Source: a virus. Taken from it: a stretch of 25,020 bases of DNA. The DNA lies in the IMG/VR virus record IMGVR_UViG_3300025671_000482, positions 1 to 25,020 of that record. The stretch is one strand, 5' to 3'. A program made the position numbers and the translations under genes. The notes under the pieces are model-generated. The model was not told the DNA's origin and searched no databases. It saw only the letters and a program-made list of their open reading frames with translations. Shown here piece after piece: positions 1 to 8,059 of the stretch (its first letter is position 1; the number at the start of each line of letters is the position of its first letter).

Positions 1-417
1 TGGGAAATAGGAGAAATCGACAGGACTTGCGGCGTTGATAGGGGAGTTTTCACAAATCCAATATGGGTTGACGCGAGTGGAAACATTTACGACCAAGAGT
101 TAAGTGAGCAATTGGGGCATGGATCTTATGACGTTTTTGCTGAGACTGGCCCAATAAGCCTTGGCGCTGGCGATAACATAATGAAAGTTACAAGCCTTAT
201 ACCTGACGAAAAAACACAAGGTGACGTGACGGTAACGTTTAAAACTAGGTTCTATCCAAATGACTCAGAATCGTCGTTTGGGCCGTATACCATGTCAAAT
301 CCTACTGACGTTAGGTTTAGCGGTAGGCAGGTCAGGATGCGCGTTGACGGCGCGAGAAATACTGCTTGGAGGTCTGGTGTAATGAGGATCGAGGCCAAGC
401 CGGGAGGTAACCGTTGA
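1..417 (+). CDS. Tail/neck structural protein, C-terminal part (partial)
   Basis: The frame is open from base 1 to the TGA at 415-417, so this is the last 138 residues of a longer gene that begins outside the window. It is rich in beta-prone segments. Its end, with the motifs SGRQVRMRV and WRSGVMRIEAKPGGNR, looks like the C-terminus I associate with podovirus tail-tube, nozzle or neck proteins, where a final strand with Trp-Arg-x-Gly is followed by a short Gly/Arg tail. That family assignment is from memory and not certain. It sits at the head of a run of virion genes and its stop overlaps the TTG start of the next gene, which supports a structural role and translational coupling. A generic beta-sandwich virion protein is the main alternative. 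Confidence 0.5.
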   Translation, partial: WEIGEIDRTCGVDRGVFTNPIWVDASGNIYDQELSEQLGHGSYDVFAETGPISLGAGDNIMKVTSLIPDEKTQGDVTVTFKTRFYPNDSESSFGPYTMSNPTDVRFSGRQVRMRVDGARNTAWRSGVMRIEAKPGGNR

Positions 418-1088
418 GTTCGCCTTTACCGCCAAATCCAAATACCGGAAATTGGCAGATATGGGCCGAGAGGCTAAACGCATTCTTAAATAGAACTAGA
501 GATGTTTTAAGAAGTTTAACGAATGGCGACTCAGCCGCAGAAGATGGCGTTCTTATGTGGGATCGCTCAATTGAGCATCCCGTAGTTTCTCTTGACGGAG
601 AATGGGTTCCTCTTGCCTATGGCGACAATGAATACATGGGCTATGGATATGGCGCATTTTTAGATTTTAGCGATCAAACCGCATCAATTGTCGATACCGC
701 AACAGCTATAACTTGGGGCCAAACGGCATATTCAAAAAATATATCCGTAGGCAGTCCAAGCAGTAGAATAGTGTTTCAAAAAGCAGGAAAATACTATATT
801 CACTTTACTGCACAACTAAATTCTCAGTCAGCGAATGCAAAAACATTTTGGTTTTGGCCAAGGTTAAACGGAACTGACGTAACTGGTTCCACCATGAGAA
901 TAACGTTGCACGATAACGATGAGGCAAAAACCATAGCGAGGGCGGCCATATTCGATGTATCTGCAAATGACTATTTAGAGGCAATGTTTGCCGTAGATGA
1001 CCTAGATACAGCCTTGAAATCATACGCGGCAGAAACATTTTGCCCAGCAGTTCCATCTGTAACTTTGATGATAAAAAGCATATCTTAA
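414..1088 (+). CDS. Virion adhesin-like protein with C1q/TNF-type jelly-roll domain
   Basis: 224 residues starting at TTG 414, chosen because a GGGAGG Shine-Dalgarno lies at 402-407 with six bases of spacing; the start overlaps the previous stop as TTGA. The N-terminal part contains a short helix rich in Arg and Asn (residues 15-40) and a linker with LMWDRS and GEWVPLAYGD. The rest (about residues 80-224) resembles phage C1q/TNF-like beta-jelly-roll domains: a hydrophobic 'KAGKYYIHFTAQLN' strand, then 'FWFWPRLNGTDV', an 'ANDYLEAMFAVDD' strand and a closing 'CPAVPSVTLMIKSIS'. Such domains usually form trimeric surface or receptor-binding parts of the virion. The location among tail genes fits, but the receptor is unknown. 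The family call rests on pattern recognition of the strand order. Confidence 0.65.
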   Translation: MSSPLPPNPNTGNWQIWAERLNAFLNRTRDVLRSLTNGDSAAEDGVLMWDRSIEHPVVSLDGEWVPLAYGDNEYMGYGYGAFLDFSDQTASIVDTATAITWGQTAYSKNISVGSPSSRIVFQKAGKYYIHFTAQLNSQSANAKTFWFWPRLNGTDVTGSTMRITLHDNDEAKTIARAAIFDVSANDYLEAMFAVDDLDTALKSYAAETFCPAVPSVTLMIKSIS

Positions 1089-1471
1089 TGGCAAATAATG
1101 ACAGAAATACTCTTACAGAGGAGCTTGTCAGGTGCAAAGTTTGGATTGAAAACGCTTTGGCTTACTCTGGCGATACTCACACTTTCGACGATATTGCTCT
1201 TGGCGTTCTTGGTCACCGTTATCAGTTGTGGCCTCTTGAGAACAGTTGTGCGGTGACAGAATTTGTTGAATATCCTAGACAAAAACACTTTCACGTTTTT
1301 TTAGCTGGTGGTACGCTTAACGAAATTTTACAGCTAAATGAGCCATTTGCTCAGTTTGCTAAGGCCCATAAATGTACCGCTATGACAATAGCTGGAAGGC
1401 CGGGATGGGAAAAGATATTAGACAAGTTGGGCTGGGAGTACCAGTTTACAACTCTTAAAAGGGAGATATAA
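1088..1471 (+). CDS. GNAT-like virion-associated protein (T7 gp13-like)
   Basis: 127 residues from ATG 1088, which overlaps the previous stop as TAATG; an upstream in-frame extension exists but lies within the preceding gene. The segment with YPRQKHFHVFLAGGTLNEI, then FAKAHKCTAMTIAGRPGW and LGWEYQ, is the pattern of the compact acetyltransferase-fold proteins found in podoviruses and related to T7 internal protein A (gp13): a beta-strand pair, a Gly-Gly turn, an 'AK..(G/H)C..(M/I).I.GR.GW' segment and a final helix and strand. Those proteins are packaged or help virion assembly; acetyltransferase activity is doubtful because the acetyl-CoA loop is reduced. It is surrounded by virion genes and is followed by the next ATG with one base overlap. 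Confidence 0.6.
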   Translation: MANNDRNTLTEELVRCKVWIENALAYSGDTHTFDDIALGVLGHRYQLWPLENSCAVTEFVEYPRQKHFHVFLAGGTLNEILQLNEPFAQFAKAHKCTAMTIAGRPGWEKILDKLGWEYQFTTLKREI

Positions 1472-2125
1472 ATGGGCGGTGGCGGAAAAGGCGGAAGCCA
1501 AACTTCAACAACTCAAATGCCAGCATTTATGAGGCCCTATGCTGAGAGAAACTTACAAAGGGCAGAAACTGCGCAAAAAATTGGATATCAGCCGTATTTT
1601 GGCCCAGATATAGCCGCATTTAATCCAACTCAACAAGCGGCTTTTAATGCAAACATAGGGGCAGCAGAGGCTTTTGGATTGGTTCCACAAGGATCATTAA
1701 CCGCAATGCAGGGCATGGCTCCAGAGCCACAAACATTTGCTGGCGGTATCCAAGGATATTCATCTGCGCCATTGTATGAGCAAGCCCTAGCTGAGTATCA
1801 ATCAAGGATGCCCGGACAGGTTGCTCAATACAACAAATTGTTTGTTGATCCGTATAACGTTGACGGTAGCGCTGGATACGCTAATCCTGTGAGCGAAAAT
1901 ACTTCTCAATACACTCCAGTTGGAACGATAGCAAGTTTAAAGGCCCCAGATTCTTGGGCAATATGGGATCCTTTCACTAGAGGATTAGCTTACAACAGCC
2001 CTATTCCGCAAGGATGGGAACTTATAGGTGACAATCTGGTTTATAAAACAGATGAAAACGGTATGGCGGCTGATTTTATCAATGGACGGTGGGTTCAGCC
2101 TACTAAAGGCAATCCAAAATATTAA
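1472..2125 (+). CDS. Probable virion protein, Gly/Ala/Gln-rich
   Basis: 217 residues with ATG 1472 overlapping the previous stop by one base. The start MGGGGKGGSQTSTTQMPAF, the stretch 'YFGPDIAAFNPTQQAAF' and 'QGYSSAPLYEQALAEY' are typical of a family of podovirus structural or internal proteins of unknown detailed role. In related phages, from memory, a comparable N-terminal module and the module encoded by the next gene occur in one chain; here they are two genes. The last third (about residues 130-217) is rich in aromatic residues and Asn/Pro and reads like a separate small domain. No catalytic motif is visible. Confidence 0.55.
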   Translation: MGGGGKGGSQTSTTQMPAFMRPYAERNLQRAETAQKIGYQPYFGPDIAAFNPTQQAAFNANIGAAEAFGLVPQGSLTAMQGMAPEPQTFAGGIQGYSSAPLYEQALAEYQSRMPGQVAQYNKLFVDPYNVDGSAGYANPVSENTSQYTPVGTIASLKAPDSWAIWDPFTRGLAYNSPIPQGWELIGDNLVYKTDENGMAADFINGRWVQPTKGNPKY

Positions 2126-2140
2126 ATAAAAGGAAATAAT

Positions 2141-2899
2141 ATGGCTGGCGCAGGAGTTCCAAATGTAAATCAAGCCGCCGCGCAGGGAGTATACAGCGCT
2201 GGGATTGGATCTGCACAAGGTATGGGATACACGCCACAGCAAGTGCAGGCTGGGCAGTTGGCTACCACAAACTTATCTCCATACATGAATCCTTACACTG
2301 AGCAAGTAATCAGGGCTAACGAGGCTGATATTTTGCGTGGCGCTCAAATGGGGCTTGGTAGTCTTGGCGCACAAGCGCAAGCCGCTAGGGCTTTTGGTGG
2401 ATCTCGACATGGCGTAGCAGAGGCAGAATTAGGTAGAAATGTGGCTTCTCAGTTGGCTCAATCGTCTGCCGGATTAAGGCAGGCTGGATACGCAACGGCA
2501 CAGCAAAACGCCTTGCAGGATATCCAGAACCAAATGGCGGCCCAACAATATAACGTTGGCGCAGGATTGCAAGGGCAACAACAACGTCTAGCTGCCGCTA
2601 ATCAGCTTGCTAACATTTCAAATCTTGGCTTTGGTATGGGGCAAACTGTACAGCAGAATCTCATGCAACAAGGCGCTCTACAGCAAGGCGTTCAGCAGGC
2701 ATTGATAGACGCGGCAAAACAACAATACGCCGGATATACTGGCGCACCTGCTAGCAGTATTGATTATTTAAATAGAGCAATAGGCGTAGTTCCTGCTTCT
2801 GGAACTACTACTCAGTCAGGTGATCCGGGGCTATTTGGAATGCTTACATCAATAGCAAGTATGGCCGCAGGCTTACCGCCGGGAACTTTTGGAGTATAA
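2141..2899 (+). CDS. Probable virion/ejection protein, Ala/Gln-rich helical
   Basis: 252 residues from ATG 2141 with an AAAGGA ribosome site just upstream. The motif 'LSPYMNPYTEQVI' (about residues 45-57), then a long low-complexity helix with 'GSLGAQAQAARAFGGSRHGVAEAE' character and repeated Gln-Gln-Ala and Leu-Gln blocks, is shared with phage structural proteins I recognise as a family without a solved role. The helix-rich, repeat-like composition suggests a coiled-coil or oligomeric internal component. It lies between another small structural gene and the transglycosylase-bearing ejection protein, so a role in DNA ejection or in the tail interior is plausible but inferred. The C-terminus is hydrophobic and glycine-rich. 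Confidence 0.6.
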   Translation: MAGAGVPNVNQAAAQGVYSAGIGSAQGMGYTPQQVQAGQLATTNLSPYMNPYTEQVIRANEADILRGAQMGLGSLGAQAQAARAFGGSRHGVAEAELGRNVASQLAQSSAGLRQAGYATAQQNALQDIQNQMAAQQYNVGAGLQGQQQRLAAANQLANISNLGFGMGQTVQQNLMQQGALQQGVQQALIDAAKQQYAGYTGAPASSIDYLNRAIGVVPASGTTTQSGDPGLFGMLTSIASMAAGLPPGTFGV

Positions 2900-2909
2900 G
2901 GAGATTTAA

Positions 2910-3287
2910 ATGCCTGAAGGAATGACTAAAGAGCAACTAATTCAATTGCTTTTGGCGCAATTATCTGGAGGCCAGAATCCTTATCCTATGGCATCTGGCA
3001 ATGTAATGTCGCCATTTAATGTTGCTCAAAACATTGCGCCACAAGATTTAGGGCAGATACAAAGGGCGGCCTCTATACAAGCTCCAGAATTTAGCCCTCA
3101 ACCTATGATGACTTCAGATCAAGGTAAAGCATTGATGGGATCAGCAAGGGGCTTATTGGATTTGCTAAAGAAAAAGCCGGGGGTTACGTTTGGGGCAGGA
3201 AATTACATAATTCCAAGGACTCAAATACAAAGTATGCCTAACCTTGGTTTTTCATCAAAATTTAGCGGAAACTTATTTGGTAGATAA
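2910..3287 (+). CDS. Small probable structural protein, unknown function
   Basis: 125 residues from ATG 2910, preceded by AAGGAG with a spacing of six bases. The first 18 residues form a likely amphipathic helix (MPEGMTKEQLIQLLLAQL); the rest is rich in Gln, Pro, Asn and Gly, with no domain that I recognise. It sits with 10-base and 2-base gaps between genes for virion proteins and is transcribed with them. A minor virion protein or an assembly partner of the next, large ejection protein is the likeliest reading, but only the context supports this. Confidence 0.45.
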   Translation: MPEGMTKEQLIQLLLAQLSGGQNPYPMASGNVMSPFNVAQNIAPQDLGQIQRAASIQAPEFSPQPMMTSDQGKALMGSARGLLDLLKKKPGVTFGAGNYIIPRTQIQSMPNLGFSSKFSGNLFGR

Positions 3288-3289
3288 AT

Positions 3290-5719
3290 ATGGCTACATT
3301 AGAAGAAATGCTGAAAGCAAGAGAAGATTTTAGAAAAAGAACAGAGGAACTTGAGGCTCAAAGAAGATTTTATGAATCTCAATATACTCAAAACAAAAGT
3401 ATGGGAAGTGAAAACTATGTAGCTCCAGAAGGAGTTTTTGATTATGTTTCGCCTGAAAATAATCCTGAAAGAATAGCCAGAATAAGACGTCATCAAGCCC
3501 TTATGGAATCTTTAATGCCTGATAACGGAAAGGTAGAATTAGCAAAATTTCTTCCGCCAAATAGTATTGGAGTTGGAAATACTCCGCCAGCGCAATCTTA
3601 TTCTGCTGACGTTCAAAGCGCAGGAGGATTGCTCGATAGGTTTACTAGCGGATATGGGATGGAAGGAATTAAGCCAACTATTTCAAGTGTCATTAACAAT
3701 GCTCAATCCAACTTAAATCAAACTGAATCTCAATCTCAAGATTGGATGCCACAAGTTAACCAATCAGAATATTTAAAATATAAAGCAGTAATAGATGACG
3801 CTGCTAGAAAATATAATATTGATCCACAGCTTTTGTCTAAACTTCTTTACGCAGAAAGCAGATTTGATCCAGAAGTAATTTCTGGAAAAAGAACATCTCC
3901 AAAAGGAGCAATAGGAATAGCTCAATTTATGCCTAATACTGCATCTTCTGTTGCAGAAGTTGGAAAAGTTGATCCTAGAAATCCTGTCTCATCAATTTAT
4001 GGTGCTGCTCATTATTTAGATAATTTATATAAACAATTTGGTAACTGGAGAGATACAGTTGCGGCCTACAATTTTGGAAGAGGAAATGTTGCTTCAGGCA
4101 GAGAACTTCCAGATGAAACTAAAAAATATTTAAATCAAATATTTGGAGATAATGTTGTTTCAAATAATCAGCAACAAACTGTTGTTGATAGAGGAAACTA
4201 TATTACTAGAGATGATGTTATAAAAAATGAAATTGCCAGACAACAATTTACTGAGCAAAAGCAAGATCAGCCACAATCTCAAAACGCTAGTATTTTAAAT
4301 TCAGTAGTTCCATTTATAAACACCTTGAGTGAAAAAATTTCTGAAAAAAGAGGAATTGGCAGCGCAGTAAGAAATGATTTTCAAGGTCAAACTACACCAG
4401 TTGAAACTGCAAATTATCCATTAGTCGATCAAATGCCAGTAACATCTACAGAAACTTTTACGGATAGAGTAAAAGGCCCGGAAGATGGACAACAAATAGT
4501 AAATGCATTGCAAGATCAAGAAGTAAAGCAGCCGGGATTTATCAAAAGATTTTTACAAGAAAATCCAAACCTTTTTCCTTATGCTGCAATAGCTTTTAAC
4601 ACTTTGCGTTATAAGCCAGATGATGCATTAACTGCTTCAATGATGAAAACTATTGAAGCAAATAATGTTTTTAGAAAAGCAAATAGAACTGCAGATTATT
4701 ATGACTCGCTTGGAACTCCAGCAGGCATACAAGCTGCTAATTACATTAGAAGTGGCGGAGACGTATCACAGGCTAATGAAATATATAAAGCAGAACAGTC
4801 AAAAGCTGGAGCATCTTTTGTAATGGATCCAACATTAAAATCGTTGGTTTCTAGTGGAGCTTTAACAACAAAAGAGGCATTAACACTTCAATACAAGAAT
4901 CCTACTCAACTAGATCAAATTCTAGCAATGATGGGTACGGAGGAAGGAATTAAAAACTTGGATCGCCTTAGATCACTAGGATATTTCCAAAGCGCTGGTG
5001 ATCTTGCTTCTCAAAAAGGTCAATTAGATTTTGCTTATGGAGTGCTAAAAGACGAACGAGCAGTTTTTAGAGATGCTGCTAGTACGGCAAAATCAAATAT
5101 TGATGCTGTAAGAAGAATTAAACCTTTATTGGCAGATGTAAAAAATTATGGCAGTCCTATATTTACACAAAGATTAATTCAAATTTCAAAATATGCTGAA
5201 AGTCTTGGTATTGATACAGGGATGTGGGAAAACATAAAAACTGCAGATCAATTGACATCAGCATTAAATCAATTAGTGCTAGAGCAATTAAGATTAAACA
5301 AAGGCCCACAAACAGATTTTGATGCAATATTTGCAAGCACAACTTTGCCATCTCTCGAAAAAGGACAAGAAACAAATAATAAGATATTAAATTATTTGGA
5401 AAGTACATCAGAATGGACTTTGTTGAGAGATAAGTATTTACAAAAAGCAATGAGGTCAGCGTTAAAAGATCCAACGGCTGCGTTAGGACAAAGTTTTGCA
5501 ATTCAACAATACTTTAATGAAGTTCCCGGGATGATGACATTGCCAGATGGAAGGACTCAAACTTTTGCTGAATTTCAATCAATAATGAGAACTAATTTTA
5601 AAGGTCAAGCAAATGACGAAGCAATTCTTTGGGCTTGGAAAAAACAGGAAGCTGAAATTAGGGGCGAAAATCCAAAAGATGTGCTTAATCCATTAGAAGA
5701 AATGGGATTAGCTAAATAA
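3290..5719 (+). CDS. Internal virion protein with lytic transglycosylase domain
   Basis: 809 residues. The N-terminus (1-35) is a charged helix; residues about 163-285 form an SLT-type lytic transglycosylase domain: 'LLYAESRFDP' with the catalytic Glu at 189, 'GAIGIAQFMP' at 207-215 and 'TVAAYNFGRGN' near 257-267. In podoviruses such domains sit in ejected internal proteins (as in T7 gp16) and open the peptidoglycan during DNA entry. The remaining 500 residues are helical, with 'ENPNLFPYAAIAFNTLRY' and a Lys/Gln-rich C-terminal region, and have no enzyme motif. The ATG at 3290 has only a weak ribosome site and follows the previous stop by two bases. Arginine is encoded almost only by AGA/AGG and the gene is visibly A-rich, unlike the portal and capsid genes. 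Confidence 0.85.
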   Translation: MATLEEMLKAREDFRKRTEELEAQRRFYESQYTQNKSMGSENYVAPEGVFDYVSPENNPERIARIRRHQALMESLMPDNGKVELAKFLPPNSIGVGNTPPAQSYSADVQSAGGLLDRFTSGYGMEGIKPTISSVINNAQSNLNQTESQSQDWMPQVNQSEYLKYKAVIDDAARKYNIDPQLLSKLLYAESRFDPEVISGKRTSPKGAIGIAQFMPNTASSVAEVGKVDPRNPVSSIYGAAHYLDNLYKQFGNWRDTVAAYNFGRGNVASGRELPDETKKYLNQIFGDNVVSNNQQQTVVDRGNYITRDDVIKNEIARQQFTEQKQDQPQSQNASILNSVVPFINTLSEKISEKRGIGSAVRNDFQGQTTPVETANYPLVDQMPVTSTETFTDRVKGPEDGQQIVNALQDQEVKQPGFIKRFLQENPNLFPYAAIAFNTLRYKPDDALTASMMKTIEANNVFRKANRTADYYDSLGTPAGIQAANYIRSGGDVSQANEIYKAEQSKAGASFVMDPTLKSLVSSGALTTKEALTLQYKNPTQLDQILAMMGTEEGIKNLDRLRSLGYFQSAGDLASQKGQLDFAYGVLKDERAVFRDAASTAKSNIDAVRRIKPLLADVKNYGSPIFTQRLIQISKYAESLGIDTGMWENIKTADQLTSALNQLVLEQLRLNKGPQTDFDAIFASTTLPSLEKGQETNNKILNYLESTSEWTLLRDKYLQKAMRSALKDPTAALGQSFAIQQYFNEVPGMMTLPDGRTQTFAEFQSIMRTNFKGQANDEAILWAWKKQEAEIRGENPKDVLNPLEEMGLAK

Positions 5720-5733
5720 GAGGCGAAAGATAA

Positions 5734-8049
5734 ATGGCGGATCTTTACGAAGAGTACAAGAAAAAAAGAGAAGAAGGGAAACTTGAAGTTCCAAGCCCAA
5801 ATTTAAATATATCTGAAATGTCAGATGTGTTGAAAGCATCGCTTGGAGTTAAGGGGGAGCAGGCTTCTGCGAAAGGAGTTGAGCTTGTTCAATCTGGATA
5901 TCCAGATAATGGAAAAATTTATAAATTGCCAGATGGAACATATAACTATGTTTCAGATTCTTATTCGACTACCAATCAAGATGAAATTGCCAAAATAGCT
6001 AGTCAAGGCACTGCGGGAACACTAGATGTTGATCCTGCGACTTCTTTTAAAAGTAGGGCAATACTTGAGCAAGATCCACAGAATATTGCTGGCGCTGCTG
6101 GAGCAAAATATTTATATTCTTTGCCATTTGTCGGATCAAGAGCATTGGGAGCATTAGAAAATGTTACTGGATCTGCCGGGCTAGAGAAAAGAGGTATGAG
6201 AGCAAAACAAGCTCTCGAACAAGAGCGCCCCGGAGTTAGCGCAACTGTTTCTGGCACATCAATTGGATCAAGCGGCGGATTAGGATTCTTACTATCAAAT
6301 TCAATTAAATATCCTCAGTCTTTAACTAATTTAGCAAGCAAGACTATAAGAAGCGAATCTCCTGTTGCTAGAGCTTTATCAAATGCAGCAGCAACTGGAA
6401 CTTTAGCTGCTACAGAAGGATACATATACGGATCTGGAGAAGAGGGAGCCAGCCCGTTTCTTAGGGCAGGAGCGCAAGGCGGCATAGGAGCAGTTCTTGG
6501 AGCGCTTTCAACTCCATTTGGAGCTCTAATAAATCGTTTTGTAAATAAAGAAAGCCAGACTTCAATTGCGCCTAACATTGCAAGCCAATTTGGAATATCA
6601 ATGGAAACGGCTAGATTGATTGAATCTCAAATAGCTCGCGGAATGGATTTTAACGAAGCTATTCAAAACATCAAAAGAGCAGGATCTGAGGGCATGATTG
6701 CTGACGCTGATCAGGCTACTCAGGCATTGTTAGATGCAGCAATGGCTTCTGGCGCTCAAGGCACTAGAAGCGGCGAAAAAGCAATTTCTGAAAGACTTGG
6801 AAAATCAACTCAAAAAGTAGAAAGCGAAATAGAGAGAATATTTGGGCCTAGAACTGATCCATCAATAGATCCTGTAGAGGCTATTAGAGCAAGAACAGCG
6901 CCGCAAAGAAACATTGCATATAACAAGGCATACGCTACTCCAATTGATTACACCACTAAACAAGGTCAAAGAATATTGAACGTGTTTAATGAAATATCAA
7001 ATAGTCCAATTGGAAGAAAAATTATTAAAGAATCAATTGATGCTGCGAATCTAGAAACAACCGTTGCGAGATTGGAAGGCGGATCTACTCCATTTAAAAA
7101 GCAATTAGAAATAAATTTAGATGAATATGGAAATTTAATTAGTTTTAAAGAACAGCCAAACGTATTTCAACTTGATCAAATAAAAAGACAATTAGATAAA
7201 ATTGGACAAGATGTTGATGCAAATGGAGTCTTTACTAGAGAAGCCCAACTTGCTCAAAAAATGTCAAAAGTTTTAAGAGAAGCTGTTGGCGCCTCTGTTC
7301 CTAAATACAGAAAAGCTCTTGCTATTGGTGGAGACGCAATACAGGAAGACATAGCATATAAATTTGGAAATGATATTTTTAATCCAAAAAAAGATTTGTC
7401 AAAATTAGCAAATATTCTTGATGGCGCTTCTTTGGACACAAAGGCTGCTTTAAAACTTGGAATTAGAAATAAAATAGCTCAAATATTTGATGAGGCTATG
7501 GTTACTGCTGGAAAGGCAAGCGCATCAGATGTTGAGGCAACAAGATCATTAATAAAAACTTTATCATCAAGATCATCAAAAGAAAAAATGATAAAAGTTT
7601 TAGGAGATTCCGAGACAAACAAATTGCTAAAAGAAATTGATGCCGCAAAATCATCGTTTGAACTTAGAGCGAGAACTGGTGGCCAATCCTTAACAGCAAG
7701 AAGGCAATCTACTCAAGAAGCAGCTAAAGAAATTGTTGAGCTTGGAAGTATAAGATCAATTCTTGAAGGAAAACCAAAAAACGCAGCTTCAAATATTCAA
7801 AAGTTGATTGAATCAACTACTGAAAAAGAAAGATTAGATCAACTTTATTCTGAAGCAATCGATCTTTTGACAAAAAGAAAAGGTAGAAGTGCAGAAAGCG
7901 CAATACGATATATAAGAAGGGCTATGGAAGGAGTTAAACCTACTAATACTCAAGCAAGGTTTATTGCTGAAGAAGTAGCAAAGGGAGCAAAAACATACGC
8001 TGGTTATCCATTCGTAAGAGAATGGATTCCGGCAGGAACAATGCCATAA
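5734..8049 (+). CDS. Large internal virion (ejection) protein
   Basis: 771 residues from ATG 5734, with AAGAGG upstream. Residues 1-90 hold a charged N-terminal region; residues about 118-270 are rich in Gly, Ala and Ser with hydrophobic stretches (around 'YLYSLPFVGSRALG', 'SGGLGFLLS' and 'GGIGAVLGALSTPFGAL'), which could insert in or span a membrane. The C-terminal 480 residues are predicted long helices with many Lys, Glu, Ala and Ile. This layout, and the position between the transglycosylase protein and the portal, matches the ejected inner-core proteins of short-tailed phages that form a channel through the envelope. No catalytic motif is seen. Codon use is A-rich and AGA-dominated as in its upstream neighbour. 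The function is inferred from context and layout. Confidence 0.65.
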   Translation: MADLYEEYKKKREEGKLEVPSPNLNISEMSDVLKASLGVKGEQASAKGVELVQSGYPDNGKIYKLPDGTYNYVSDSYSTTNQDEIAKIASQGTAGTLDVDPATSFKSRAILEQDPQNIAGAAGAKYLYSLPFVGSRALGALENVTGSAGLEKRGMRAKQALEQERPGVSATVSGTSIGSSGGLGFLLSNSIKYPQSLTNLASKTIRSESPVARALSNAAATGTLAATEGYIYGSGEEGASPFLRAGAQGGIGAVLGALSTPFGALINRFVNKESQTSIAPNIASQFGISMETARLIESQIARGMDFNEAIQNIKRAGSEGMIADADQATQALLDAAMASGAQGTRSGEKAISERLGKSTQKVESEIERIFGPRTDPSIDPVEAIRARTAPQRNIAYNKAYATPIDYTTKQGQRILNVFNEISNSPIGRKIIKESIDAANLETTVARLEGGSTPFKKQLEINLDEYGNLISFKEQPNVFQLDQIKRQLDKIGQDVDANGVFTREAQLAQKMSKVLREAVGASVPKYRKALAIGGDAIQEDIAYKFGNDIFNPKKDLSKLANILDGASLDTKAALKLGIRNKIAQIFDEAMVTAGKASASDVEATRSLIKTLSSRSSKEKMIKVLGDSETNKLLKEIDAAKSSFELRARTGGQSLTARRQSTQEAAKEIVELGSIRSILEGKPKNAASNIQKLIESTTEKERLDQLYSEAIDLLTKRKGRSAESAIRYIRRAMEGVKPTNTQARFIAEEVAKGAKTYAGYPFVREWIPAGTMP

Positions 8050-8059
8050 GGAAACATAA

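Noticed and set aside
414-1088. Target of a diversity-generating retroelement in the adhesin gene
   Set aside because: No template repeat and no reverse transcriptase are visible in this window; only the C1q-like fold is suggestive of a surface protein.
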